NCBI GenBank assembly: GCA_965200955.1
Contig: OZ241742.1
Location: 3,472,001 to 3,536,000, forward strand
Direction of reading: 5' to 3'
Origin: Bin80 sp026708685
GTDB taxonomy: Bacteria > Bacteroidota > Rhodothermia > Rhodothermales > Bin80
DNA length: 64,000 nt
Program-made: the position numbers and the translations under genes
Shown: positions 33,747 through 42,845 of the stretch, piece after piece
Position numbering within the stretch: position 1 is the stretch's first letter
Layout: every line of letters begins with the position of its first letter
The notes under the pieces: model-generated
What the model was told of the DNA's origin: nothing
The model's database searches: none
Seen by the model: the letters and a program-made list of their open reading frames with translations, nothing else

Positions 33747-34101
33747 ATCCTTAGATCTTTTACCCAGGCACCATAAAGAACTCGTTGCTCTATTCCGGGA
33801 TCATCTCCCAGATGTTGAGGTGTGGGCCTATGGTAGCCGTACGAATGGGCAAAGCCATGATGGTAGTGACCTTGATCTTGTTGTACGCGGTCCAAATCTT
33901 CAAAAAATTCCGATTGATCAGTTGGTTGAATTCAAGGATGCAATTCGAGAGTCAAGAATACCATTTCTCGTAGAAGTGGTTGATTGGGCACGCATCCCTG
34001 AAGGATTTCACTCTCAAATTAATCAACATCATGTTGTGCTCCTATCACCTGATCTCACTCAAACCAATAAATTGAAAATCCTTAACCAAAACAATCTTTA
34101 A
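33739..34101 (+). CDS. MNT-type minimal nucleotidyltransferase
   Basis: 120 residues from the ATG at 33739 (MSESLDLLPRHHKELVAL). The polymerase-beta nucleotidyltransferase motif is intact: VWAYGSRTNGQSHDGSDLDLVV, i.e. GSR-x2-G plus SDLDL, with a later acidic residue in LVEVVDWARIP. MNT proteins paired with HEPN-like partners can adenylylate and silence them. Together with the upstream gene it forms a two-gene module with overlapping ends. Confidence 0.82.
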   Translation: MSESLDLLPRHHKELVALFRDHLPDVEVWAYGSRTNGQSHDGSDLDLVVRGPNLQKIPIDQLVEFKDAIRESRIPFLVEVVDWARIPEGFHSQINQHHVVLLSPDLTQTNKLKILNQNNL

Positions 34102-34174
34102 TTACATGACCAATCATCCAATCTTCATCTCTTATTTTGGCAAAACTCACTAACGAAGTCTTTCATATTTGGAG

Positions 34175-37159
34175 TTAGAGTGTATCTGTAATATCTGAGA
34201 GATTTTTTGCTAACTTCAATTCTGTACCTAATTCTTTAAAATGACTTTGACCACAATTGTATTTTGCCTTTTCTACGGGTCTTAAATCATCTTCTTTGTT
34301 ACTTCCTTTGGACTCCACCACGAAATAGATTTTTTCATCATTTTCTTGTTTCCAAGAAACGACCCAGTCGGGGTTGTAAGTCCCAAGAGGAGTATCTATC
34401 TTAAACCAACTTGGAAGTTTCGCATAGACAGAAATATGTTCGGACTGTTCAAACTCTTTGGAGAGATCTGATTCAACTTTCGAATCGCATAATACATAAT
34501 CATATGGGGACTTTTTGCTATCATTGAAGTGCCCTCCTATATATCCAAACAGTTCTTCATTTTGAAATAATTCCTGACTGAAGAACTCATTCTCGCCAAT
34601 TTTCTGATACTTTATGCCGTCAACGATGTGTAGTCTCATTTGAATCCTAATCGTATCAATACATGCCTCAATAAACTTTTGAGGATTTCTTCTGAAGTAG
34701 TCTAACTTGGATATACCAGTCAGTATTTTGACAATTGATTTTCTGGTTAAATGGGTCTCATTTTGAAGATATGTCACTATATCTGGTAAACTTTTTACCT
34801 GCTCATCCATGCTATGTGTTTGGGTTTGAGTCGTTGAATCATCTTGAATTAATCCTCCAATACTGTATTGAACATTACTTTTTACATAATGAATCTTGCC
34901 TTTGCTACTGATTAAGTTGCGATCTAACTTTTTGATGCACTTTTTGACCAGTGAATCAGAATCAAATCTCACAGAGAAAGTTGTTTTGTGCTTGACACGT
35001 TCCCACAATTCTTTGAATTCTAAACTATGCAGAATTTTTGTATTTGGATGTACTTTTTTCTTATGATCTTTGTTTTTGATCTCATATTTTCCTGCCACAG
35101 AGGTAAGCCTGTTCAGGATCTGTTTTGATACATGCTCACCATATTCATGGAATGTTGGAGGAATCTGTACGTTACTTTCTCTTAGATGTAACCTCAATAA
35201 GTCCTGAACCTTTCCCCTTTGATCAAAATAACCCATATGGAAAAAATATCCATATAAGTCCTTTGATCTCTCATGTCCTACATATACTGGGTTATTCCCG
35301 TCCTTTTTTATCACGATATCAGAAAAAATAGTTTCATTTCCATATCCAAATTTGATACCAGACTCTGCCTCAATTTCCTTTTGCAGTTCTTGTACAAACA
35401 GCTCCCATGATTCATTTGCAATTACTGAGAGAGTATTGACTTGATGACCATGTACTCTTTTTCCATTTTGATCAACACATAACCTTAACCCTCTTCCTAT
35501 TTGTTGGCGAGGAGTAATGTTTGATGTCCCCCTTTCTTTAAGAGTACAAATCTGGAAAACGTTAGGATTATCCCATCCTTCTCTCAGGGCTGAATGTGAA
35601 AAAATGAACCGAATTTTTGAATCAAAACTGAGCAACTTTTCTTTATCTCTCATGATGAGGTTATAGGTATCCTCATCATCTTTGGAGTTTCCTCTTGTGT
35701 CTTTATACTTGTTCGCTCTTTTATCAATTGAGAAGTATCCCGAATGTACAAGTGTTGCATCCTGATAGTGTGATTGGTTATGAAGCTCTTGATACTTTGG
35801 TTTTTGAATCAACTTTTTATATTCCTTCTCAAAAATATCAGCATATTCGCCATTAAGTTTATTTCCCTTTTGATCGTATTGCCTGTAATTGGCAACTTTA
35901 TCAATAAAAAACAAGCTGAGAACTTTAATGCCTTGATGATTGAGTCTCATCTGTTTATCCAGATGCTCTTCAATGGTTTTGGAAATCATAACCTTTTTGA
36001 CTTGTAGATCATCTACATCTCCAATGGCTTCCCCCAATTTGATATACCCCTCTCTACTGGTGAAATCAATATACTCATTCCCTTCAAAACCATAAATATC
36101 CTTGATGATATAACCCTCGTACTCAGGTCTTCTGGTTAACTCCTCTAAATCTGTATTTTGCCTAACAGTTACCCGTTTTCTTTTAATCTTATGGTTCTCT
36201 AAGACATCTATTTCTATCTTTGCTTTGGGTAAACCATCACCAATGATTACCTTCAAAAGCTTGATGTATGCCTGATGATGAACCCCATCTGCAACGACTG
36301 AACCCACTTCGATTTGCTTAACCAACTTTTGTGTATATGCATCTACAGCATTGAGTTTATACATCACATTAACCTTTTCTTTGTGGGTGGCAGAATAACG
36401 AATGATCATCAACGGATTGAGACTGTCTACTGCAGATTTTCTCAAGAGAGTACTCATGGTTGTTTGAGGTTCATCCACAATCACAATTGGATTCGTACTC
36501 CTGAGTAAATCCAGTGGTTGACACCCTAATTGATCATTATATCTATGAATGATATTGGCTTTCTTGGGACTTGTAGGATCAGTAAAACTTTTACTAAAAG
36601 CATCAATATTGATAACCATGATTTTCAATTGATTATTTGTAGCAAAATCTCTTACTTGACTGAGCCTACCACTGTTATAAACTGAAAAATCATATGAAAT
36701 ATTTTCGTAAATCTCCTTGAAATGACCCTCAGTAATCTGGAGTGACTTGAGGACACCTTCTTTGATGGATATAGAAGGAACCACTATGATGTGTTTAGAG
36801 AACCCATACCTTAGATACAATTGTAGAATCGTTTTTAGATACACATAGGTTTTCCCTGTCCCGGTTTCCATTTCAATTGAAAAATCCAGACCACTGGTGT
36901 TGATTTCCTTGGGCGAGGAAAGTTTCAATGCATTATTTAGTTGAACTTGATGGACATTCTCTAAAATCTTACTGTTGGACAACTTCAAGTGATTTGTGTA
37001 ACCCATGAGATCATCATTAATGACTCCCTGATGATTGATATGCTCAGGGGAGTAAACCGTGAAGGTGGATTCAAAAACTTCTTGACCATCAAATATATTG
37101 ACGATGGAAGCAATGGCATCATTTTGAAATTGAAGATCACTTTCGAATTGTATTCTCAT
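34175..37159 (-). CDS. res: Type III restriction enzyme, Res subunit
   Basis: 994 residues, the ATP-dependent helicase-nuclease subunit of a type III R-M system. SF2 motifs are Walker A FSIEMETGTGKTYVYLKT (~95-110), DEAD-like IVIVDEPQTTMST (~228), the SAT-like IRYSATHKEKVNV and motif VI NITPRQQIGRGLRLCV (~545). The C-terminal PD-(D/E)xK nuclease is visible as GTYNPDWVVSWKQENDEKIY and FVVESKGSNKEDD (~925-955). It appears complete. It starts 6 nt after the mod stop, so they form a two-gene operon. Confidence 0.93.
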   Translation of the reverse strand: MRIQFESDLQFQNDAIASIVNIFDGQEVFESTFTVYSPEHINHQGVINDDLMGYTNHLKLSNSKILENVHQVQLNNALKLSSPKEINTSGLDFSIEMETGTGKTYVYLKTILQLYLRYGFSKHIIVVPSISIKEGVLKSLQITEGHFKEIYENISYDFSVYNSGRLSQVRDFATNNQLKIMVINIDAFSKSFTDPTSPKKANIIHRYNDQLGCQPLDLLRSTNPIVIVDEPQTTMSTLLRKSAVDSLNPLMIIRYSATHKEKVNVMYKLNAVDAYTQKLVKQIEVGSVVADGVHHQAYIKLLKVIIGDGLPKAKIEIDVLENHKIKRKRVTVRQNTDLEELTRRPEYEGYIIKDIYGFEGNEYIDFTSREGYIKLGEAIGDVDDLQVKKVMISKTIEEHLDKQMRLNHQGIKVLSLFFIDKVANYRQYDQKGNKLNGEYADIFEKEYKKLIQKPKYQELHNQSHYQDATLVHSGYFSIDKRANKYKDTRGNSKDDEDTYNLIMRDKEKLLSFDSKIRFIFSHSALREGWDNPNVFQICTLKERGTSNITPRQQIGRGLRLCVDQNGKRVHGHQVNTLSVIANESWELFVQELQKEIEAESGIKFGYGNETIFSDIVIKKDGNNPVYVGHERSKDLYGYFFHMGYFDQRGKVQDLLRLHLRESNVQIPPTFHEYGEHVSKQILNRLTSVAGKYEIKNKDHKKKVHPNTKILHSLEFKELWERVKHKTTFSVRFDSDSLVKKCIKKLDRNLISSKGKIHYVKSNVQYSIGGLIQDDSTTQTQTHSMDEQVKSLPDIVTYLQNETHLTRKSIVKILTGISKLDYFRRNPQKFIEACIDTIRIQMRLHIVDGIKYQKIGENEFFSQELFQNEELFGYIGGHFNDSKKSPYDYVLCDSKVESDLSKEFEQSEHISVYAKLPSWFKIDTPLGTYNPDWVVSWKQENDEKIYFVVESKGSNKEDDLRPVEKAKYNCGQSHFKELGTELKLAKNLSDITDTL

Positions 37160-37165
37160 TTTCTC

Positions 37166-38992
37166 TCAAATGCTTCTGGCTTCGTGAATGCCATATCTTT
37201 TCAGGATCTGAAATGAGTTCACCTTTTCAACGTCGGTAAACCCGCTGTCTTTAAATACAACTCTGCATGTTTCTGGATTACACTCTTGCTTCCATTTTCC
37301 AATCCCATCGGAGACTGAACTATCAATTGCATCTCCAAGACATACGAAAAGTGCACCAGCCCCCACATTGAAGACTTTTTGATTTGCAATAGTGCGTTCC
37401 TCAATCGGAAGACTAAGATCCAAGCCATACTTTAGGAGGATTTCATACAATACATCTTCTTGTGTTCTATCCTCTTTGATATTCTCAACAGAATCATAAA
37501 GAGACTCCTCAATGTTATCAAGACTCCCATCCCAGCTCTTGATATTTGAGCTATCCAACTTAAACACTCTGAAGCCCAGATCCATATTTTGGGAACCGAT
37601 CGGATCTTCTTGTCTAATTTTCTTAGCTACTCTTCGGATACGCTCTTTTCCTATGTCACCAACTGTCTCAAAGCCATTTCTATATGCCTTAGAGTGAACA
37701 TCAATTTTTTCTGGCCACTGAACTAAAATGAACCTGCGATTACCGCTATCCTCTGAGTTTAGATACAACATTGATTCTGCAGTTGTTGAAGAACCAGCGA
37801 AGAAATCTAAAACGATTTCATTGTGCTTTTTAGTGAACAATGTAGCTCCCAAGATTAATTCCTTGATCAATGAAACTGGCTTTGGATAGTTGAAATACTC
37901 ACTCAAATCATACTTCCTCAGATCTTCAACCCCAGTTTTATTCAGGTGCTTGATAATGCTATAAAATTTTGATCCATCTTCATCTAACGCTCTATACCTT
38001 CCTACAATATGGTTATCTCCTTTTTTGATTAATACATATTGACCATCTCTGATCCCGATATCAATCTCTCTTTTTTTGTCTACTCCTTTAACCATCTCTA
38101 TATCTTCATAGAAAAGTGTGCCATACTTGCCAAATTCTCTTCGAAGCCAATCTTCCTCAATCCAATATTTTCTGCCATTTCTTTCTACGATTTTGCCTCT
38201 GATATCTCGTGGACGCCATAAACCTTTAAAAGTTGCTTGTGATTTAGCAAAGATAACTAAATAATCATGTCCTTTGATAACTTTCTTTGCCAACCCCCCC
38301 CCCTCGGCTCGGACAACAACCATTTCAGCAAAAAAATTTGCCTCACCAAAAATTTGAGATGTAATTTTTTTTAAATTGTCGAATTCACAACTGTCTATAC
38401 TTATAACTATTACACCATCATCGCTTAACAAATTTCTTGCTAAGATCAACCTTGGATACATCATACTCAACCAATTTGAATGGTATCTCCCATCAGAATT
38501 TGAATTGGTTGTAAGCTGACTCCCAGTGTTGTTAATCTGTCCTATTAATTCCTGATAATTTCGGAGATTATCCCTGTAGTTGTCCCTGTAAACAAAGTCT
38601 CTCCCCGTATTGTAAGGGGGATCAATATAAATGACTTTAACCCTCCCCCCATAATTTTTTTGAAATAACTTAAGTACCTCTAAATTATCTCCCTCAATAT
38701 ATAAATTCTTGGTTGAATCCCAGTCTAAACTCTCATCTTTTGCAGGCCTAAGAGTCCCAGTAGAGGGCTTATGGGCTTCTCTCCTAGCTTGTGATTTACC
38801 AACCCATGTAAACTGAAAAAATTCCTCACCAGATTCAATTTCTTCACCCAATAATTGCTGAAGAGATTGAAAATCAATTTTCCCCTCCGTGATTACTTCA
38901 GGAAATAAATCCTTGAGTTTTCGGATGTTATCCTTAATCAAATCCTTGCTGTATGCAAGATCATCATCAGGAGAGATTTTAGATATGGCCAT
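37166..38992 (-). CDS. mod: Type III DNA methyltransferase, Mod subunit
   Basis: 608 residues, the DNA-recognition and adenine-methylation subunit. Beta-class order: catalytic DPPYNTG (VKVIYIDPPYNTGRDFVYRD, ~125), then the variable target-recognition region (~150-380), then the AdoMet site VLDFFAGSSTTAESML (~392). N-terminal elements such as VGKSQARREAHKPSTGTLRP and NLYIEGDNLEVLKLFQKNYG are typical. The C-terminus DSGFTDVEKVNSFQILKRYG is complete. It has a partner res at 34175-37159. A relic of another mod tail lies just upstream of its start (39070-39200). Confidence 0.93.
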   Translation of the reverse strand: MAISKISPDDDLAYSKDLIKDNIRKLKDLFPEVITEGKIDFQSLQQLLGEEIESGEEFFQFTWVGKSQARREAHKPSTGTLRPAKDESLDWDSTKNLYIEGDNLEVLKLFQKNYGGRVKVIYIDPPYNTGRDFVYRDNYRDNLRNYQELIGQINNTGSQLTTNSNSDGRYHSNWLSMMYPRLILARNLLSDDGVIVISIDSCEFDNLKKITSQIFGEANFFAEMVVVRAEGGGLAKKVIKGHDYLVIFAKSQATFKGLWRPRDIRGKIVERNGRKYWIEEDWLRREFGKYGTLFYEDIEMVKGVDKKREIDIGIRDGQYVLIKKGDNHIVGRYRALDEDGSKFYSIIKHLNKTGVEDLRKYDLSEYFNYPKPVSLIKELILGATLFTKKHNEIVLDFFAGSSTTAESMLYLNSEDSGNRRFILVQWPEKIDVHSKAYRNGFETVGDIGKERIRRVAKKIRQEDPIGSQNMDLGFRVFKLDSSNIKSWDGSLDNIEESLYDSVENIKEDRTQEDVLYEILLKYGLDLSLPIEERTIANQKVFNVGAGALFVCLGDAIDSSVSDGIGKWKQECNPETCRVVFKDSGFTDVEKVNSFQILKRYGIHEARSI

Positions 38993-39069
38993 TTATTATT
39001 AAAATCTATACTAAGATAAGGTTAATTATTGATACAAAACAAAAAACGATTGTTCACTTTCATTAAGGC

Positions 39070-39200
39070 TTTGAGCTTCTGAATGCCTTACTCTTTGACA
39101 ATCTGAAATCAATTCACTCTTTCAACATCAGTGAATCCACTGTCTTTATTCATAATTCTACATGTCATCAGGTTCCACTCCGCATTACATCTTCTAAGAG
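39070..39200 (-). pseudogene. mod: Relic of a type III mod gene (3' end)
   Basis: Read on the minus strand, it gives CRIMNKDSGFTDVERVN-stop-FQIVKE-stop-GIQK, matching CRVVFKDSGFTDVEKVNSFQILKRYGIHE of the intact Mod end. Two nonsense changes show it is dead. The upstream remainder of this gene is missing; MITE copy B lies 36 bp beyond. It is evidence that a related second R-M system or a tandem duplication once stood here. Confidence 0.85.
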
Positions 39201-39235
39201 ATGAATTATCTTGAAACCAAAAAATCTAACTCTAT

Positions 39236-39333
39236 GAGCCGTTTGCAAAACCTCTTAGTGAACTATAGAAAATGCGTCACAGGTGCTTCAGAGCAATATT
39301 TCTACGAAAACTCTGAGGTTTTGCAAAAGCTTC
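39236..39333. mobile_element. MITE-like element, copy B
   Basis: 98 bp, left end GAGCCGTTTGCAAAACCTC and right end GAGGTTTTGCAAAAGCTTC, flanked by the direct repeat CTAT (39232-39235 and 39334-39337). The interior (CACAGGTGCTTCAGAGCAAT) is nearly identical to copy D read in reverse. No coding capacity. Confidence 0.85.
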
Positions 39334-39512
39334 CTATGATTCTACTTTTCTAAATGGCAGTTTACCCAGAAATGAGGGATGATAAGTAAGAGATCATTTG
39401 AAGTAATTAAACCTGTAAATTTGAAAATTGCGCATTTAACTCTTCAATCTCAAGAAACTTTATGCTTATGAAACTATACACGATTCCACAGTCCCTACAA
39501 CCAACATGTGGG

Positions 39513-39818
39513 TTAGTGGTCAGGAGAGTTATACTCTATTTCACAAAATTTATCTAAGCCCCATTGACATAGTGAATTACGGGCATATTGAGTACCTTGA
39601 TCCAAGGCAAACAAAATCACCAAAAAAATTATCCCATACTTGATTACAATTTTAACAATCTTATTGAGCGGTTTGTATTCTTGCTCATAAATTTGAGTTG
39701 TCCAGTCGCTGGATGGTCCCCAGTTACTCGTTTTAGTTTCATCAAGGTTGCCCTGAAAATCAATATCCCCTGAGCGAAACTTGTCATAATTCTGTTCTGA
39801 TGATTTTTTGTCAGACAT
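39513..39818 (-). CDS. Small single-span membrane protein, candidate toxin
   Basis: 101 residues, no family recognised. The first ~55 residues are polar (MSDKKSSEQNYDKFRSGDID, with several Trp further on), followed by one strongly hydrophobic helix (IVIKYGIIFLVILFAL, ~60-76) and a short Cys-containing tail. Its start overlaps the end of the Panacea-domain gene by 8 nt. Small membrane proteins next to Panacea-domain antitoxins have been shown to be toxins in other systems, so this is the natural toxin candidate here, by context only. Confidence 0.6.
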   Translation of the reverse strand: MSDKKSSEQNYDKFRSGDIDFQGNLDETKTSNWGPSSDWTTQIYEQEYKPLNKIVKIVIKYGIIFLVILFALDQGTQYARNSLCQWGLDKFCEIEYNSPDH

Positions 39819-40386
39819 CGGTCAGTGGGGGCGTATTCATTAATTTGAATCGATAATGTTCAGCGATCGTTGAATCTGGAATATGAACCCCATGAACAAC
39901 ACGATTAAAAATTACAAATTTTACATGCTTTTTCCAGGGGGTTTCTTCCTTATGAGTAATTGTGATGAGTTGCCCACCAGTCAATTCTTTATATACATGC
40001 CAAACTATATCCAGTAGCTTCACCATGAGGGGATCTCGCTGCTCAAAATCTGTAATTTCTTCCAATAGAAATTCCTTTGCCCGCTTTTTACCCATTCCGA
40101 ATGAACCAAAATCTTCGCAATAGGAAGTAAAAGTGATTTCTTCGCCTTTCCATCCTTTTAGCCTGTCGTATACACTCCGAACGACTGGTCCATATTTCCA
40201 AGCTTCTATTTGACCATATCGATTGTCAATCAGTGGCCGGTTCAATTTACCCAATGCCCAACCATGAGAGATATACACTAACTTGTTAATTTGTAGAGGT
40301 GTCAAACCTCTACCTTCGTCAGCAGCCTTTCTTAGGAGGTATGCGATTACCAGATAATCGTCTATAAATGAGTAAGACTGATCCAT
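39811..40386 (-). CDS. Panacea-domain (DUF4065) antitoxin-like protein
   Basis: 191 residues. The N-terminal half fits DUF4065/Panacea: TPLQINKLVYISHGWALGKL, NRPLIDNRYGQIEAWKYGPV and VRSVYDRLKGWKGEEI. The later helical part is LDIVWHVYKELTGGQLITIT, then HKEETPWK. This domain acts as a promiscuous antitoxin in toxin-antitoxin pairs and also occurs in phage and SocA-like proteins. It is first in a two-gene unit with a small membrane protein. The pair lies between MITE copies B and C. Confidence 0.8.
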   Translation of the reverse strand: MDQSYSFIDDYLVIAYLLRKAADEGRGLTPLQINKLVYISHGWALGKLNRPLIDNRYGQIEAWKYGPVVRSVYDRLKGWKGEEITFTSYCEDFGSFGMGKKRAKEFLLEEITDFEQRDPLMVKLLDIVWHVYKELTGGQLITITHKEETPWKKHVKFVIFNRVVHGVHIPDSTIAEHYRFKLMNTPPLTDV

Positions 40387-41171
40387 TGTATTAGTTCGTG
40401 GATTGAAGACACTCCATTAAATCCGTAACCCAATTATTCGGTAAATATATAACTTTTTTAACTAATAATTGTTGGTCTCACTGCAGAATCTGACCAATCT
40501 TTGACAAGTTGAACCTTTTAGAAAATCTTGCTGTCAACTTTTAAAATGCATCTTAAGTGATCTAAAGCAGTATTTCTACTATAATGCACTGGTTTTGCAA
40601 AAGCCTCAAATATATAAATTATTTAGAGGAATGATACACCTAAGAACCTAAGATATTCGTAGAATTTTCAGAAAATTTATTCATTTTTTCAGTCTTTGAT
40701 TTTGGGGAAATGCGTGGATATAATCAAAACTGCCAATTGGCTTGGTTTTGCAGGTATGGATTCTGGCACATTCATAATGTCATTCGTAACTACGGTCTAG
40801 CAGCAGATGCTTTCTTAGTAGACCCTTGTTGAGGGGTATTTGTTTTTCTCATGTTTGTTTGAGTAGCGTTTTAACAATGCTCAGAAAATCATATCGGCAA
40901 AGCAGTCTTGTTTCTGTATTCTGTCTTGCACCTGCCATAGCTATATTCGTATTACTGATTGATCCACACCATGTTTAGTAGAACAAAAATCACCAAAAAT
41001 CAACTTAAGGCTCATTCTAAGTGTTACGGACGGCAATTACATCAGGACTGTCTCTGTCGTTTATGGTGACCTTATTTCTTATCTGATTGATGGATACTCT
41101 GGTGTTGTTAGTGACAACAGAAACAACCCCAAACAGCAATCACCATCAATATGCACAACTTGGACCGTTTA
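40387..41171. other. Intergenic, no gene recognised
   Basis: It holds the promoter side of the Panacea gene and MITE copy C (40511-40607). The rest (about 40610-41171) has only short frames. One at about 40877-40978 (MLRKSYRQSSLVSVFCLAPA, then AIFVLLID) reads like the first helix of a membrane transporter but stops at once. It may be gene debris, but I cannot identify a parent. Confidence 0.6.
40511..40607. mobile_element. MITE-like element, degenerate copy C
   Basis: About 97 bp. The right end is well kept (GGTTTTGCAAAAGCCTC) and the centre partly (AAGCAGTATTTCTAC), but the left end has decayed (GAACCTTTTAGAAAATC). No clear target duplication (AGTT/AAAT). It is an older copy of the family, same orientation as B. 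Confidence 0.6.
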
Positions 41172-42113
41172 CTAGGGTTCAAGGAGTCGGGCAGAAATGA
41201 ACGGCGTCAATTCATCAGCTCTGGGGAAACCGCGATCAGCAGGAGAAGGATCTGCCCAGTCTGTATGACAAGCCTCAATTTCTATCAACCCATTAGAATG
41301 GAAAGTAATAAACGTATAGAGCGCATTTGTGTAGGGTGCCATGCTTCCGTACTCTTCTCCAACCCAATAGTAAGAGGCGCTGTTGATCCATAGATAGTGG
41401 ATGCCATTCTTGTGCGTATACCGATCGATATGATGATGACCACAAAAGCAGGCCACAACTTTACTGTTGCCCCCATTGCTGTTGTGCTCTTCTAGTACGG
41501 CTTCAATGGCACGGCCAGCCTCAGGCATAGAGGTGGGAAGACCGAGCCCCTGATGCACAAATACAACTGTTGGGAGGGAAGATTTGGCGAGGTCATCACG
41601 GAGCCAAGCCAGTTGAGCATCATCGGCATAGCCACGCAGAGCGGTATCTACATAGAAATTAGCTTCACTGTAGGGGGTATAACCTTCATCTATCTTTAGA
41701 TTGTTACGATCCAGAATGACCAAATGATAAGGACCAAAATCAAAGGAATAGTAGGGGGCTGCCATGCCCCACTTTTGAACAATCACATCCTTGGACACGA
41801 AGTCCATATCATGGTTGCCGAGTACATGATACCTTCGCCCAGGGAATGAATTCCAAAGATCTAGGCACTCGTGACTCTCCTTGGTTCCAAAATTGAAATC
41901 TCCTAACTGGAGAATCGCATCAGGTTTGTGCTTGGCGACGGCTTGCATGAATACTTCTAATCGCTCCATTGCCCGTGGTGCTAAGCCATGATGTAAATCT
42001 GCAATCACACCAAGACATACGGAGTCGGGTTGAATTCTACGCCGGTGCGAACTAAGAAAAAGACCCCCTGCACCAATCTTCAGCAGTTCCCTACGTGAAA
42101 TGTGTCGTGTCAT
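41172..42113 (-). CDS. Tat-exported calcineurin-like metallophosphoesterase
   Basis: 313 residues from the ATG at 42113. A twin-arginine signal is present (ISRRELLKIGAGGLFLSS). Metallophosphoesterase metal-binding motifs run in order: VIADLHHGL (DxH), LQLGDFNFG (GD), HVLGNHDMDF (GNHD), VVFVHQGLGL (H) and FCGHHHIDRY (GHxH). The C-terminus ends in a polar stretch with SPADRGFPRADELTPF. It is a periplasmic or secreted phosphoesterase of unknown substrate. It stands alone, with non-coding DNA on both sides. Confidence 0.85.
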   Translation of the reverse strand: MTRHISRRELLKIGAGGLFLSSHRRRIQPDSVCLGVIADLHHGLAPRAMERLEVFMQAVAKHKPDAILQLGDFNFGTKESHECLDLWNSFPGRRYHVLGNHDMDFVSKDVIVQKWGMAAPYYSFDFGPYHLVILDRNNLKIDEGYTPYSEANFYVDTALRGYADDAQLAWLRDDLAKSSLPTVVFVHQGLGLPTSMPEAGRAIEAVLEEHNSNGGNSKVVACFCGHHHIDRYTHKNGIHYLWINSASYYWVGEEYGSMAPYTNALYTFITFHSNGLIEIEACHTDWADPSPADRGFPRADELTPFISARLLEP

Positions 42114-42845
42114 CATCTCTCTGATTCAAAAAGCCTGTGACTTTCGACAAGGACATTCTCTATTTGCCCAAGGTCGGACTGCCTATCCATAATGGTTTTC
42201 ATTGAAGTTTGCCTTGCTACTGTCAAGGATATACAAGCCATGAATGATACGGCAAAATGTGATGAGAGCGAATATCTGGTTGTGTCCAAAAGGGTACCTA
42301 GCAAGTTAAGGAAATTTCCATTAAACTGCATGGGGTGATTGTTTTTGATTATATCAGCATCTTCAGTGAGTATGCCGAAGCGAATGTACATCTCAGAGGC
42401 GTAATTGTATTCAATGATTCCCCCAAAAGAAATACGCGTAATCTATTAACATGGTGCACTAAAATGCAATCGCTGGTTAGCGTACTAGTCCATTATTATA
42501 GTGGAGATTCTCTTACTAAAACCCCTTATAGAAGACCACAGTATTCTATGAGTAGTTGGTGGATATTTAACCGGTGGAAGAGGCTTTTGAAGAGTCGCAA
42601 CCCATTGAAATTCCGAAATCATTCACGATTATTGAACGCATTCTACTTCTATTGTAGAGGCTAAGATTTGTATCCAGCAACTATCGAAATCTCTCAACTC
42701 ACAAATAAAGTAGAGGAACCAAGAGCCTATAATGTAGTCAATATTCTCATCTCGCTCCAAGACGAAATCGACCAGAATTCATCAACATCTGGCTTGATTT
42801 TTCAAAACTGTCGTATCTTGAGATCAGAACTTCAAGTTCAGTGCC
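42114..42845. other. Intergenic, no gene recognised
   Basis: About 730 bp between the metallophosphoesterase gene and the giant surface protein. Small frames exist (42113-42391 minus, 42335-42664 plus), but none has a signal peptide, domain or plausible coding pattern. It should contain both divergent promoters. Confidence 0.6.

Larger units (their letters stand above)
38993..39512. other. Intergenic with mod relic and MITE copy B
   Basis: It contains the AT-rich promoter side of mod, a decayed mod 3' end (about 39070-39200) and MITE copy B (39236-39333). The remaining ~180 bp up to the small membrane-protein gene are AT-rich with no recognisable feature. Confidence 0.7.

Noticed and set aside
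40877..40978. 33-codon frame resembling a transporter's first helix
   Set aside because: Too short, ends at once, and no continuation is seen in other frames; kept only as possible debris.
42335..42664. 109-codon plus-strand frame before the giant adhesin
   Set aside because: No signal peptide, domain or ribosome-binding site; composition is like surrounding non-coding DNA.
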